From Dehalococcoidia bacterium UBA7891 (GTDB taxonomy: Bacteria > Chloroflexota > Dehalococcoidia > Lucifugimonadales > UBA826), in the NCBI GenBank assembly GCA_002500485.1, contig DLRJ01000117.1, positions 47,740-111,739 on the forward strand: a stretch of 64,000 nt of DNA, given 5' to 3'. Below the pieces are notes generated by a model that saw only the letters and a program-made list of their open reading frames with translations, searched no databases and was not told where the DNA came from. The first letter of the stretch is position 1. Each line of letters starts with the position of its first letter. The position numbers and the translations under genes were made by a program. Of the stretch, positions 1 to 9,542 are shown piece after piece.

Positions 1-2133
1 GAATGTCTGTGATGCGAATTTGGGGAGAGGCCTTCTGGAATCGATTCCGACAGATTGCTCCAGCAGCTGCTTGGAGCCTGGAATGGACATCATCCAATTG
101 GACAGAGGTGCTAAAAAGGCGCCCAATTTACTTAGAGAAGCAACATTTCCAAAAAACCTATTTTTTAGATGGTAGCCGTTCTCTTTGTGGTATATGTTAA
201 GGAATTCATATTTAAGTTTTGCCATATCAACGTTGGAGGGGCATTCAGCTTTGCAGCCCTTGCATTCTAAGCAGAGATTCATTACCTCATACATTCGTTC
301 CTGAGTGACCGCTTGTGGAGGCAGTGCACCTGATATGGTTGCCCTTAATGCGTTGGCCCTTCCCCTTGTAGAGTGTTCTTCATCTCTAGTAGCCATATAT
401 GAAGGACACATAGTACCACCTATAACCTTCCTACAGGCCCCTTGTCCATTGCACATTTCTATTGCGCTGGCAAAACTTCCACCTTCTGTTCTGTAGGCGA
501 ATCCTGTATCAGGACTTAAGGTGTGGTAGTTAGTACCGTACCTTAAATTATCAGTCATAGAGGGGGAATCAACTATTTTGCCAGGATTCATAATACCTTG
601 TGGGTCAAAGGTTGATTTAACTTCCCGGAATGCTTCGTATAACTGGTCACCAAACATTTTGCGATTAAATCCACTTCGAACCAATCCATCACCATGTTCA
701 CCACTCAAAGAACCGCCAAATTCAAGAACCAGGTCACTTATCTCTTCAGATATTGCCACCATCCTGTCGATGCCTTCCTGGTTCTTTAAGTTAACCAAAG
801 GTCGAATGTGGAGGCATCCAACACTAGCATGGCCGTAGTAACCGGCTTCAGTCCCGTTCTTTTTTATTATTTGGTCAAATCTTTTTACAAACTCTGGAAG
901 TACATCAGGAGATACTGCAGTGTCTTCGACAAATGGCAAAGGTTTAGCATCACCAGGAACATTCATCATTAACCCTAATCCTGCCTTCCTCACATCCCAA
1001 ACTTTTTGTTGATCTGCTGAATTGGTCATTCTCAAAAGTTTGTATCCCCAACCACCTTTTTGCATTCGTGCTTCCAATTCGTCAAATTTGGATTGTAGTT
1101 CTAAGTCCGTGTCAGCTATCAATTCTATTACTAGGAGAGCTTCGGGTGATCCGTCTATAAAACTGGTAAGCCTGGAATAGGCCAAGTTGGATTGAGCTTG
1201 TTTGATTATCATGCTTCCAATTAATTCAACGGCAGCCGGTTCCATTTCTATTGCTGCCACTGTTGCTTCCATGGATTCATTCAAATCATTGCAATGCAGG
1301 ACCGCCAACCCCTTTATTTTGGGGATCGGGACTACCTTTAATTTCGCTTCCGTAATGGTGAGGAGAGTACCTTCTGATCCGACCACAAACCTGGCCATAT
1401 TGAAGTTGCTTCCTCCAACAAACTCATCCAGGTTATACCCGGATACCCTTCGTTGTATTTTCGGATATCGAGCCAAAATTTCTTCTCTGTTTTTTTCTCC
1501 GATAGCGAAGAGGTTTCTGTAAATATCTCCTTCTAGTCCTGATATTCGCAACTTTTCTTCTAAGGTATCTCCGGTTAAATGTTCGAATTTCGTTCTGTCG
1601 CCATTTGACAGAACCACGTTAAGATCGTAGACGTTATCTACGGTTTTACCCCATAGAATTGAATGCGCGCCACACGAATTATTACCCAGTGCTCCACCGA
1701 CATTTCCCCGACTACTGGTGCTAGGATCAGGTGTGAACATAACCCCATGAGGTGACAGCTGAGCATTTAATTCATCAAGAATTATTCCAGGCTGGGTTTT
1801 TACCCATCCTTCCTCCACATTTACTTCTCCCATACTCTTCATATATCTTGAGAAATCTACTACCACTGATTCCCCGACAGTTTGCCCAGCGAGGCTGGTA
1901 CCGCCGCCTCTAGGTAACACCGTGACACCGTACTTGTGAGCTGTTTCAATAACCGCTATGACGTCTTCGTCATTGCGAGGTAAAACAACGCCCACAGGTT
2001 CAATCTGATAGATGCTGGCATCGGTGCTCCATAGGGCGCGCGACATTTTGTCGAAACGCACCTCTCCCGAAACATGTTTCTGTAACTCAGCTACAAGCTC
2101 TTGCGTGTCAGAAGCTTTGGAAGTAATTACCAT
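1..2133 (-). CDS. FAD-linked oxidase fused to 4Fe-4S domain (glycolate / D-2-hydroxyacid oxidase type), truncated by window edge
   Basis: The reading frame is open from an ATG at 2133 to the left edge (711 codons), so the C-terminus is missing. Residues 75-84 (RGGGTSLAGQ) form the FAD-binding PCMH signature, and a downstream GNNSCGAHS stretch is also typical. A first Fe-S motif starts at C561 (CNGQGACRK, then CPSY). A ferredoxin-like cluster motif follows with C621, C624, C627 and C631 followed by Pro. This order, an FAD-oxidase followed by Fe-S motifs in one chain, is that of GlcD/GlpC fusion proteins and YdiJ-like D-2-hydroxyglutarate dehydrogenases. These oxidise 2-hydroxyacids and pass electrons to quinone or another carrier. 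The substrate cannot be told from sequence alone. A CCG-type domain would be expected beyond the edge. The gene lies 80 bases downstream of greA on the same strand. Confidence 0.88.
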   Translation of the reverse strand, partial: MVITSKASDTQELVAELQKHVSGEVRFDKMSRALWSTDASIYQIEPVGVVLPRNDEDVIAVIETAHKYGVTVLPRGGGTSLAGQTVGESVVVDFSRYMKSMGEVNVEEGWVKTQPGIILDELNAQLSPHGVMFTPDPSTSSRGNVGGALGNNSCGAHSILWGKTVDNVYDLNVVLSNGDRTKFEHLTGDTLEEKLRISGLEGDIYRNLFAIGEKNREEILARYPKIQRRVSGYNLDEFVGGSNFNMARFVVGSEGTLLTITEAKLKVVPIPKIKGLAVLHCNDLNESMEATVAAIEMEPAAVELIGSMIIKQAQSNLAYSRLTSFIDGSPEALLVIELIADTDLELQSKFDELEARMQKGGWGYKLLRMTNSADQQKVWDVRKAGLGLMMNVPGDAKPLPFVEDTAVSPDVLPEFVKRFDQIIKKNGTEAGYYGHASVGCLHIRPLVNLKNQEGIDRMVAISEEISDLVLEFGGSLSGEHGDGLVRSGFNRKMFGDQLYEAFREVKSTFDPQGIMNPGKIVDSPSMTDNLRYGTNYHTLSPDTGFAYRTEGGSFASAIEMCNGQGACRKVIGGTMCPSYMATRDEEHSTRGRANALRATISGALPPQAVTQERMYEVMNLCLECKGCKAECPSNVDMAKLKYEFLNIYHKENGYHLKNRFFGNVASLSKLGAFLAPLSNWMMSIPGSKQLLEQSVGIDSRRPLPKFASQTF

Positions 2134-2213
2134 GTGAAGGAACCTGCATTAATATATGGGTTTGTGACTCCGGCCTCAAAACTTACCAGCGATTTAGTTT
2201 ATACCAAGGATCG

Positions 2214-3029
2214 CTAGTTTATATCAAGTATCTTGAGGTTCGCTTGACCTTTTGGAGTGACTGCCACAGCCTTTTGACCGGACCTTTTTCCTATCAATGC
2301 CTTTCCTAACGGTGAGGCATCGGATATTTTGCCTTCAAGAGGATTAGCCTCTGAAGGGCTGACGAGAGTGTATTTGCTCTTCTTTTTTTTGTCGACATCT
2401 TCAATTACTATAGTGGTCCCAACCCGAACTGTTTTTGCCCCCTTGCCTGAAGAATCAACAATTATTGCGGATCTGAGCATGCCTTCAATTTCCTTGATAC
2501 GGGCTTCCTCTCTTCCCTGCTGCTCCCGTGCTGCTTCAAGAGGAGCATTTTCCCTAACATCACCATCTTCAGCCGCAGTTTGTATGGATTCACTGATGGA
2601 TACCCTATTCGATTCAAGCAGATCCTTCTCAGATGTAAGTTGGTCGTGCCCTTCCTGAGTCATTTCTTGCCCGCCCCTTTGCGACACAGATCTTCCTCTT
2701 CCTGTCCTAGAGTTGCCTTTTGATTTTCTAACCCTGAAGTGAGTGGCTAGGTTCATATCTGTTATTTCTTGTTTGTGGATATAAGCTAGGAACTTCCGAA
2801 CAGCCTGCAGTCCTTCTACTGCTTCCTCAGACATCGTGTTTTTTGCAACTTGCTCAGCATAGCCACCTATCTGTGATGGTGTTATAGATGCCAGGAGACG
2901 TTCCCCTTGAAAATGTTTAACGAAGCGATTTATCTCTCTTATGGCTGCCTGAGACTTATCTTTCTCTTTAAGGCTTCCGGTGTATTCACCGACTGCCTCA
3001 AGCAGGTTCATTTCATTGTTTGAGGCCAA
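2214..3029 (-). CDS. greA: Transcription elongation factor GreA with N-terminal integrase-like SAM domain
   Basis: The last ~155 of 271 residues are GreA. A coiled-coil hairpin carries the tip acidic residues (AEDGDVRENA), as needed to stimulate RNA cleavage by backtracked RNA polymerase. A C-terminal FKBP-like domain follows with the typical SPLGKALIGK segment. Residues ~5-100 are extra. They resemble the helical core-binding (SAM-like) domain of XerC/D tyrosine recombinases (helix, TPSQI, helix, KFLAYI), but no recombinase catalytic domain is present. A low-complexity Ser/Arg/Gly linker (about 103-122) joins the two. Ordinary GreA is about 158 residues. The start is TTG at 3029, supported by GGGAG at 3036-3040, six bases upstream. 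An internal ATG at 3011 is a weaker alternative. Confidence 0.9.
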   Translation of the reverse strand: MASNNEMNLLEAVGEYTGSLKEKDKSQAAIREINRFVKHFQGERLLASITPSQIGGYAEQVAKNTMSEEAVEGLQAVRKFLAYIHKQEITDMNLATHFRVRKSKGNSRTGRGRSVSQRGGQEMTQEGHDQLTSEKDLLESNRVSISESIQTAAEDGDVRENAPLEAAREQQGREEARIKEIEGMLRSAIIVDSSGKGAKTVRVGTTIVIEDVDKKKKSKYTLVSPSEANPLEGKISDASPLGKALIGKRSGQKAVAVTPKGQANLKILDIN

Positions 3030-3088
3030 GGAAATCTCCCTTTTTTAAGACACTAATCTAAAAGTTAGCTGATGTTAACGGACTTGTA

Positions 3089-3118
3089 ATTCTATCAGAG
3101 GTTGGTGACTATTAACAA
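3089..3118 (-). promoter_or_regulatory. Putative sigma70-type promoter of greA
   Basis: On the minus strand TTGTTA (3113-3118) and TAGAAT (3089-3094) are separated by 18 bases. They match the consensus boxes at 4 of 6 and 5 of 6 positions. Transcription would begin near 3081, about 50 bases before the TTG start. The call rests on sequence likeness only. Confidence 0.4.
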
Positions 3119-3245
3119 AATCGTTGAAATTATCTTGATTTCTATGCTTCCTTATAGCTAATTACCTAGATAGATTTGGATATTAGTATTCCATGGTGTT
3201 AAATTACCTCTTGGATTCCAAGGGCCTAGGAGTAATACACGATTC

Positions 3246-4811
3246 ATGAACACCACAGAATTTTTAAATATCACCTCTCTAATTGTTCCAGACAGGACGG
3301 CTATAGTTTTTGACGGTAAAAGGTTTTCTTTTCAAGAGTTGGAAGAAAGAGTAAAAAGGTTGGCAAATGCCCTTTCAGGCATGGGGGTAGGAGCGGGAGA
3401 TAGGATAGCCACCATGCAGGTCAATTGTAACGAAAATATAGAGACCTACTTTGCAGCAGCCAAGTTAGATGCTGTGTACGTACCGCTTAATTTTCGTTCA
3501 CGCCCAGAAGAAATAGAATATATGATAAATGATTCCAAGCCTAAGGTTCTCATCACCGGTGAACGTTACGTTTCTATGGTAGATGAAATCAAACCGGACT
3601 TGACTAGTGTCGCCGGATACGTAGTGCTTGATGATGCATCTGAGGAAGGGTGGGAATCATATGAACATTTGCTGTCGGTGTCATCTGACGAAGACCTTTA
3701 CCCTACGGGTGACGAAGACGATTTGACTATGGTCATGTTTACAGCAGGGACTACAGGTTCTCCCAAAGGGGTCATGCTGAGTCATGACAGTTTCGCGTCG
3801 TATATATTGGCAAATGTTTCCCCTCCAGAACTCGAATCGGAGGAGAAAAACATCCTGACAGTCCCCTTATACCATATCGCCGGTATACAGGCTGTCATGG
3901 CTGCGATATATGGAGGTCGCACTTTAATCATTCAACGGCAATTTGAACCCCTTGAATGGATGGCATTGGTACAAGAAGAAAGAGCTAATCGAGCCATGAT
4001 GGTTCCGACGATGCTTAAAATGCTGATGGATCACCAGGAATTTGAAAAATTTGACCTTTCAACGTTAGAGGTGATCACTTACGGAGCAGCCCCGATGCCG
4101 CTTGAAGTGATAAAAAGAGCTATATCAAAATTTCCAGGAACCTTTTTCATAAATGCTTTCGGTCAAACCGAGACAGCAGCAACCATAACTATGCTGCCGC
4201 CAGAAGACCATGTTTTGGAAGGTTCAGAAGAAGAAATCGAAAAAAAATTAAATAGATTAACATCAATAGGGAAACCTTTGAGTGATGTGGATGTAAGGAT
4301 CGTAAATGATGAAGGAGGTGATGTGAATGTGGGTGAGACTGGAGAAATAGTCGCTCAGGGCCCTAGGTTAATGAAGGGGTACTGGAACCAACAAGAAGCA
4401 ACGGCAGAGGCGCTAAGAGGAGGTTGGCTGTACACTGGTGATTTGGGATACTTCGATGAGGATGGATATATATTTCTTTCAGGTAGGGCTAAAGATTTTA
4501 TTAAGAGAGCTGGTGAAATGGTTTCCCCAGAAGAGGTGGAACAAGTATTACATTCACACCCCTCCATCGATGAAGCAGCTATTATTGGAGTTCCGGATAT
4601 AGATTGGGGAGAACGTGTTAGGGCAATAGTTGTAGCAAAGATAGGTGCCACTATAGATGAAGAAGAGGTGATGGCTTATTGCAAGGATAGGATGGCTAGT
4701 TTCAAGAAGCCAGAATCAGTTGTGGTGGTAGAAGAGTTGCCCCGAAATCCTCTAGGCAAAGTTCTTAAGAGAGTTTTAAGGGAAGAATTCAGTTACCCGC
4801 TGGAAAATTAG
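3246..4811 (+). CDS. Acyl-CoA synthetase (AMP-dependent synthetase/ligase, FadD-like)
   Basis: This 521-residue ANL-family enzyme activates a carboxylic acid with ATP and joins it to CoA. The P-loop is at about 166-176 (TAGTTGSPKG). The A5-type FGQTE motif and the A7/A8 motifs (YTGDLGYFDEDGYIF, then GRAKDFIKRAGEMVSP) are intact. The C-terminal catalytic lysine is K505 in PRNPLGKVLKR. Its length is normal for medium/long-chain or aryl acyl-CoA ligases. The acid is not predictable. It starts a plus-strand pair with the enolase-superfamily gene 22 bases downstream, so the two may act on the same carboxylate. An AGGAG lies 13 bases upstream of the ATG, which is long for a ribosome site. Confidence 0.9.
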   Translation: MNTTEFLNITSLIVPDRTAIVFDGKRFSFQELEERVKRLANALSGMGVGAGDRIATMQVNCNENIETYFAAAKLDAVYVPLNFRSRPEEIEYMINDSKPKVLITGERYVSMVDEIKPDLTSVAGYVVLDDASEEGWESYEHLLSVSSDEDLYPTGDEDDLTMVMFTAGTTGSPKGVMLSHDSFASYILANVSPPELESEEKNILTVPLYHIAGIQAVMAAIYGGRTLIIQRQFEPLEWMALVQEERANRAMMVPTMLKMLMDHQEFEKFDLSTLEVITYGAAPMPLEVIKRAISKFPGTFFINAFGQTETAATITMLPPEDHVLEGSEEEIEKKLNRLTSIGKPLSDVDVRIVNDEGGDVNVGETGEIVAQGPRLMKGYWNQQEATAEALRGGWLYTGDLGYFDEDGYIFLSGRAKDFIKRAGEMVSPEEVEQVLHSHPSIDEAAIIGVPDIDWGERVRAIVVAKIGATIDEEEVMAYCKDRMASFKKPESVVVVEELPRNPLGKVLKRVLREEFSYPLEN

Positions 4812-4833
4812 CGGAAAGTGAGGATATTTTAAG

Positions 4834-6072
4834 GTGAAAATCACAAATATAGAAACCTTCATAGTCGATGCAGGTTGGAGACCTTGGGGTTTTGTCAAGG
4901 TTGAAACCGATGAAGGCATTACTGGATGGGGAGAGTGTAGCGATGGCAGATCCCCTCGCGGTGTACAGGGTACTATCGAGGATTTGAAGCCACTGCTTAT
5001 AGGTACAGACCCTAGGGAATTTGAAAATCGGTTTTGGGATATGTATAGAGGTACCCGGCAAAGCCCGGGGGGCATTGCTGCAAAAGCATTGGCAGGGTTG
5101 GATTGCGCTTTTATTGATATCAAAGCAAAAAGTTTAGGCATTTCAGTCCCTGAACTTTTTGGAGGGCCGACTCGCGACAAAGTTCGTGTCTACTGGTCTC
5201 ATTGCGGTACTTCAAGAACAAATAATTATGAATTAATTGGTGTCCCGCCACTTAGGACATGGGATGATGTAACCGCTCTTGGAAAGGAAGTAGTAGACCG
5301 CGGCTTTACTGCTCTAAAGACCAATATTATTGGACCAGGTGATCCGGCTCAGCATTTCGGCGGTGGATTCGGTGGAGGAAGAGGATCAACTGACCAAGTG
5401 GTTACTAAGGGGGTTTTGAGGCACGTTGAGAAGCTAATTGGCACATTTAGAGATGCAGTTGGGCCCGATGTAGATATTAATTTGGATCTCAATTTCCACT
5501 TTAAAACCGAGGCTTGCCTGCGGATTGCCCAAGTCTTGGAGCAGTTCGATATGCTGTGGCTGGAAATAGACATGTATCAGCCGGAGAGTATAAGGCAAAT
5601 AAAGGATTCTACAACCACTAGGATTTGTACTGGAGAAAATTTATTTTATATGCGAGATTACCTTCCTTACTTTCAGCAGCACGCTGCTGATATGTTCATG
5701 ATTGATGTGCCTTGGAACGGTTTCAGTCAGTCTAAGAAGATAGGTGATTTAGCGGAAGTATTTCAGCATAATGTTGCACCTCATAACTATTATAGTCATT
5801 TGTCTACCTTTGTTAGTGCATCACTATGCGCCTCCCTTCCAAACATCAGAATAATGGAAATTGACATTGATGATGTTCCCTGGAAAGACGATTTGGTGAC
5901 CAACAAACCTGAAATCATAGATGGGTATATGACAATACCATCAGCACCAGGTTGGGGTACCGACATTAACGAGGAGGTCGCAAGGGCTCACCCGTGGAAA
6001 GGCCCCAAAGGCAGTTATGGTTCTCCAGCTGCATCACCCTCAGAATGGACGTTTGGACTGCCTAGCTTTTAA
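4834..6072 (+). CDS. Mandelate racemase/muconate lactonizing enzyme family protein (enolase superfamily), atypical
   Basis: A 412-residue enolase-superfamily protein with the N-terminal capping domain and the beta-barrel domain. Likely Mg ligands are D218 (LDLN), E244 (WLEID) and E268 (TGEN). An Asp/His pair of the mandelate-racemase subgroup is seen at D291 (MIDVPW) and H317 (VAPHN). The usual KxK base motif on barrel strand 2 reads K162-T-N164, so the second lysine is lost. A glycine-rich insertion (about 176-184) follows. Members abstract a proton alpha to a carboxylate, giving racemases, epimerases or acid-sugar dehydratases. This pattern fits a dehydratase relying on the His-Asp dyad, but the substrate is unknown. 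GTG start at 4834. It follows an acyl-CoA synthetase gene. Confidence 0.87.
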   Translation: MKITNIETFIVDAGWRPWGFVKVETDEGITGWGECSDGRSPRGVQGTIEDLKPLLIGTDPREFENRFWDMYRGTRQSPGGIAAKALAGLDCAFIDIKAKSLGISVPELFGGPTRDKVRVYWSHCGTSRTNNYELIGVPPLRTWDDVTALGKEVVDRGFTALKTNIIGPGDPAQHFGGGFGGGRGSTDQVVTKGVLRHVEKLIGTFRDAVGPDVDINLDLNFHFKTEACLRIAQVLEQFDMLWLEIDMYQPESIRQIKDSTTTRICTGENLFYMRDYLPYFQQHAADMFMIDVPWNGFSQSKKIGDLAEVFQHNVAPHNYYSHLSTFVSASLCASLPNIRIMEIDIDDVPWKDDLVTNKPEIIDGYMTIPSAPGWGTDINEEVARAHPWKGPKGSYGSPAASPSEWTFGLPSF

Positions 6073-6092
6073 AGATAGAAAAGATATGATCT

Positions 6093-6959
6093 CTAAACCC
6101 TTGAAGGTAGACGAGAGGAATTTCTGAATTTCCGAATGACTTCTGCAACAGCCTCTGGGCGTTCCATGTACATATTGTGCCCTGTGTTACTTATGACGAC
6201 AGTTTGCATGTTTTGTAGGCTGCTTTCCAGCTGAAAAGCTTTTTCAAACCCTCCTATACGGGTTTCCCCCACCACAAATAGTATGGGTAGTGATATCGAT
6301 TTTAGGATCGGTTCTAAATCTAGGTAGTCGTTTTCTCTTTCTTCCCATGCTAGGGTAGAAGATGACCATTTCATATCCAACCTGCCGTCTTCATTCAAAA
6401 ATGTCTCATGATTAACGACATCCTCTATCACGTCTGGATGCCATTTGCTTGTGACTTCATGCTTGCCCAAAAGATCTTTTAGTTCATCGTGATCCTTCCA
6501 TGTAGTTCTTGGTCTATTGCCCCTATCAGATACCATTCGTTGAAATTTCCTATCGACAATCATCATTGGTTCCAGTAACACCAATTTCTCGAATCTTTCA
6601 GGACTATTGGCGACATACATGGCCAAAGCTACAGCACCGGTTGAATGTGCCACAGCATGTACCTTGCTTAAGTTGGTACCAGTGATGAAATTTTCTATGT
6701 CATCGGACCTATCAGAGAACCGATATCCTCTGTCTAGCCAAGTACTGTCTCCATGGCCGAGCAGGTCCATGGCCAATACATGGCTGTCTTTGGATAGATT
6801 CTTGGCGACTGCGTCAAAGCTCCTACTGGTTCTCATGTCACCATGAATTAAAAGGGTGGTTTGTTCTTCACCTTGCCAATCAATGTAATGGGTTAAATTG
6901 GTTTTATTGTCTAGAAATCGGCTTTTAGGGCCTCTTTGGTTTGGTTTCATTTCACGCAA
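6093..6959 (-). CDS. Alpha/beta hydrolase
   Basis: A 288-residue alpha/beta-hydrolase fold protein. The oxyanion strand (LLIHGD, 36-41) and the nucleophile elbow A-H-S106-T-G are visible. A C-terminal TGHNMYMERP motif supplies the histidine. The elbow begins with Ala instead of the usual Gly. A strand-7 acidic residue near FVVGE is the likely third catalytic residue. Family members are esterases, lactonases or C-C hydrolases, and the substrate is unknown. It is the last gene of a minus-strand run after the Mo-hydroxylase subunits and the MoaD-like gene (47-base gap), so it may hydrolyse a product of that oxidase. Confidence 0.82.
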   Translation of the reverse strand: MREMKPNQRGPKSRFLDNKTNLTHYIDWQGEEQTTLLIHGDMRTSRSFDAVAKNLSKDSHVLAMDLLGHGDSTWLDRGYRFSDRSDDIENFITGTNLSKVHAVAHSTGAVALAMYVANSPERFEKLVLLEPMMIVDRKFQRMVSDRGNRPRTTWKDHDELKDLLGKHEVTSKWHPDVIEDVVNHETFLNEDGRLDMKWSSSTLAWEERENDYLDLEPILKSISLPILFVVGETRIGGFEKAFQLESSLQNMQTVVISNTGHNMYMERPEAVAEVIRKFRNSSRLPSRV

Positions 6960-7006
6960 TAAAAATAGCCCTGACTTTATCGGGACTAGTTGTAAAATTT
7001 TATGTT

Positions 7007-7270
7007 TTATCCGCCAGAAATGGCCGGTAGGAAATGAATCTCACTATTAGTGTCAACCTTCTGAATCATACCTAATGGTGTTATTTCCCCATCTACCGCC
7101 ACGGATATATTTGGCTTTATTTTTCCGTCTTCCACCAATCTATCTTTAAATCCTGTGTATTGTAGGTCTAGATTATCTATGACTTGTCTTAAGTTCGTAC
7201 CTTCAATTAGCAGCTTTTGTTCACCATTACATAGCTTCTGCATAAGAGAAGGCACGAAAATTATAGGCAT
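7007..7270 (-). CDS. MoaD/ThiS-family ubiquitin-like sulfur carrier
   Basis: This is an 87-residue beta-grasp protein ending in Gly-Gly after a LPAISGG tail, which is the mark of sulfur carriers whose C-terminal glycine is adenylated and converted to a thiocarboxylate. It lies three bases after the stop of the Mo-subunit gene and is surely co-transcribed with the Mo hydroxylase. A role in sulfur transfer to molybdopterin (MoaD) or in a dedicated maturation step is likely. No MoaE or MoeB homolog is in the window. A ThiS or other thiolation role cannot be ruled out. Confidence 0.8.
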   Translation of the reverse strand: MPIIFVPSLMQKLCNGEQKLLIEGTNLRQVIDNLDLQYTGFKDRLVEDGKIKPNISVAVDGEITPLGMIQKVDTNSEIHFLPAISGG

Positions 7271-7273
7271 TAA

Positions 7274-9541
7274 TTACTTTCCAGAATCAAGCACGGCACC
7301 TGGAGTCAGTGGAAGTTGTGTCATGATATTACCAGTGGCGTCAGATACTGCATTTGCAATAGCTGGGGTCGGAGGTACTATATTCGCCTCTCCAACTCCT
7401 CTTACCCCGAATGGATGTCCTGGATTCGCTACTTCAACTATGGCTGTATCAATCATGGGTAAATCCAATGAAGTAGGCATTCTGTAATCGAGCAAACTTG
7501 AGTTTGCCATATTACCTTGGTCGTTCATGAAATATTCTTCATTGAGAGCCCATCCGATTCCTTGGGCGCTACCACCTTGCATTTGGCCTTCCACATAACT
7601 GGGATGGATAGCTTTTCCTACGTCTTGTACACAGGTAAATCTTTCAATAGTCACCTTTCCGGTTTCGTCATCAACAGAAACATCAACCATGTTGCCGGCG
7701 AAAGACCCCCCAACTCCTTTAGGATTGACGGACGCTCTTCCAGTTATTCCTCCACCGGTGTCACTCATTTGAGATGCTAGTTCCTTGAAAGTCATTTTTA
7801 GCTCAGAATCTGTTTTCGATTTGATGACACCATCTTCCATATTTAGGGTGTCTGAATCAACATCCCAAATGCTTGCTGCCCTTTCGATAGATTGCTTTTT
7901 CACATCTTGGGCAGCCTCATATGCTGCCCACCCGGTAGCGAAAGTAGTTCTACTTCCACCTGTTACCGCCGTGAAGCCAATAGTGTCTGTATCGACCACT
8001 GACGGTCTGACATCTTCCACCGGAATTCCCAAAACTTCAGCTGCGTGCATTGCAATGGATGTTCTAGAACCACCAATGTCGGTGGACCCCTCCGTAAGGT
8101 TGATCGACCCATCAGAATTTACTGCGATGTTACAGGCTGAATCAAATCCGATATTAAACCAAAATCCAATCGCAATTCCTCTTCCGTGACCTTCAGTTTT
8201 AGCCGCTTGATAGTGCGGATGATCCCTCATGGTTTCAAGTACCTCTTTTGCTCCAATTCGCCTAAAGGTAGGGCCATCAACTCTTCTAGTTCCCTCGGTT
8301 GCTACGTTTTTAAGACGCAAGTCGATCGGATCCATTTGAAGCATTTCAGCAAGTTCATTCATGGCTTGTTCCATTCCAAATGCGGCGTTTGGCGCACCGG
8401 GTGCTCTGTATGGGGCGGTTTTGGGTTTGTTGACTACGACATCATATCCGTCGACAAGTGCATTTTCGATATCGTAAGCGGCAAATACACATTGCGCTGC
8501 TGCCCCTACAGGGGAGCCAGGATACCCCCCGGCTTCCATGGCCATCCAAGCATGCGCCGCGGTAATTGTCCCATCTGATTTCGCGCCAAGTTTTATTTTG
8601 ATATTAGATCCTGCTGTCGGTCCAGATCCTTCAAAGACTTCCTTACGGCTCATGACTATCTTGACAGGAGACCCTGTTTTCTTTGATAAAAGAGCTGCAA
8701 CCGGTTCTACATATATAGGGATTTTTCCTCCAAATCCACCACCTATTTCCGTGGGTGTTACACGTATTTGGGAAACAGGAATATCCAAAAGGTCTGAGAG
8801 GCTATCTCTGACTACAAATGATCCTTGGGTACTGCACCACACATGGAGCCTTCCATCTGTATTCCATAGGGCAGTTCCATTGTGGGGTTCAATATAACCT
8901 TGGTGCACCATCACCGTATTGTATTCTCGCTCTACCACTACATCGGCAGCCTCGAAACCTTTTTCAATATTACCTTTGGTATGCTGAAAATGATCCGCAG
9001 TGTTACTAACAACGCCGGAATCCTCTCCCAATTCTTGGGTTGTCAAACCTTCATGCAATATAGGTGCGTTTTTTGCCATGGCTTCCTGGATTGTTAAAAC
9101 GGGCTCCAGAACTTCGTATTTTACCTCTATGAGCGCAAGGGCTTCTTCCGCAACATGAGGACTTGCCGCAGCAACTCCAGCAATTGCATGGCCCGCGTAA
9201 AGAACCTTATCTCCGGCTAATAGATTTTCACGGAGCCAGTTGGAATTTGATTCAATTTCGGTACCAGTCCCGTCTTCAACCATGCTCGTTCCATTACTAT
9301 TATTAGGCCAATCGGCACCAGTAACTACAGCCATCACCCCATCTAAGGCCTCTGCCTCACTGGTATCAATGGATATAATCCTCGCATGAGCATGGGGGCT
9401 CCGAAGGATTTTTCCGTGTAGCAAACCAGCAGTATCAAAATCGGGACCATATATTGCACGTCCAGTAACTTTATCAGCACCGTCGTGCCTAATGGGTCTG
9501 GTTCCAAGAACCTTATAATCCGTACTGTCTGAAGATGTCAT
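7274..9541 (-). CDS. Xanthine dehydrogenase/aldehyde oxidase family, molybdopterin-binding subunit
   Basis: A 755-residue large subunit of a molybdenum hydroxylase. It has an N-terminal hammerhead domain (about 15-135), then Mo-cofactor motifs GGGFGGK (267-273) and PYRAPGAPNA (377-386). The C-terminal GVGEANIVPP carries the catalytic glutamate E718. The loop at 377-386 lacks the cysteine of form I CO dehydrogenase, so this is not a classical CoxL. A purine, aldehyde or N-heterocycle hydroxylase is more likely. I start it at ATG 9541. The longer open frame to 9736 would overlap the 2Fe-2S gene out of frame and encodes nothing typical. The three subunits are consecutive, with one base between this gene and the 2Fe-2S gene. 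Confidence 0.93.
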   Translation of the reverse strand: MTSSDSTDYKVLGTRPIRHDGADKVTGRAIYGPDFDTAGLLHGKILRSPHAHARIISIDTSEAEALDGVMAVVTGADWPNNSNGTSMVEDGTGTEIESNSNWLRENLLAGDKVLYAGHAIAGVAAASPHVAEEALALIEVKYEVLEPVLTIQEAMAKNAPILHEGLTTQELGEDSGVVSNTADHFQHTKGNIEKGFEAADVVVEREYNTVMVHQGYIEPHNGTALWNTDGRLHVWCSTQGSFVVRDSLSDLLDIPVSQIRVTPTEIGGGFGGKIPIYVEPVAALLSKKTGSPVKIVMSRKEVFEGSGPTAGSNIKIKLGAKSDGTITAAHAWMAMEAGGYPGSPVGAAAQCVFAAYDIENALVDGYDVVVNKPKTAPYRAPGAPNAAFGMEQAMNELAEMLQMDPIDLRLKNVATEGTRRVDGPTFRRIGAKEVLETMRDHPHYQAAKTEGHGRGIAIGFWFNIGFDSACNIAVNSDGSINLTEGSTDIGGSRTSIAMHAAEVLGIPVEDVRPSVVDTDTIGFTAVTGGSRTTFATGWAAYEAAQDVKKQSIERAASIWDVDSDTLNMEDGVIKSKTDSELKMTFKELASQMSDTGGGITGRASVNPKGVGGSFAGNMVDVSVDDETGKVTIERFTCVQDVGKAIHPSYVEGQMQGGSAQGIGWALNEEYFMNDQGNMANSSLLDYRMPTSLDLPMIDTAIVEVANPGHPFGVRGVGEANIVPPTPAIANAVSDATGNIMTQLPLTPGAVLDSGK

Positions 9542-9542
9542 T

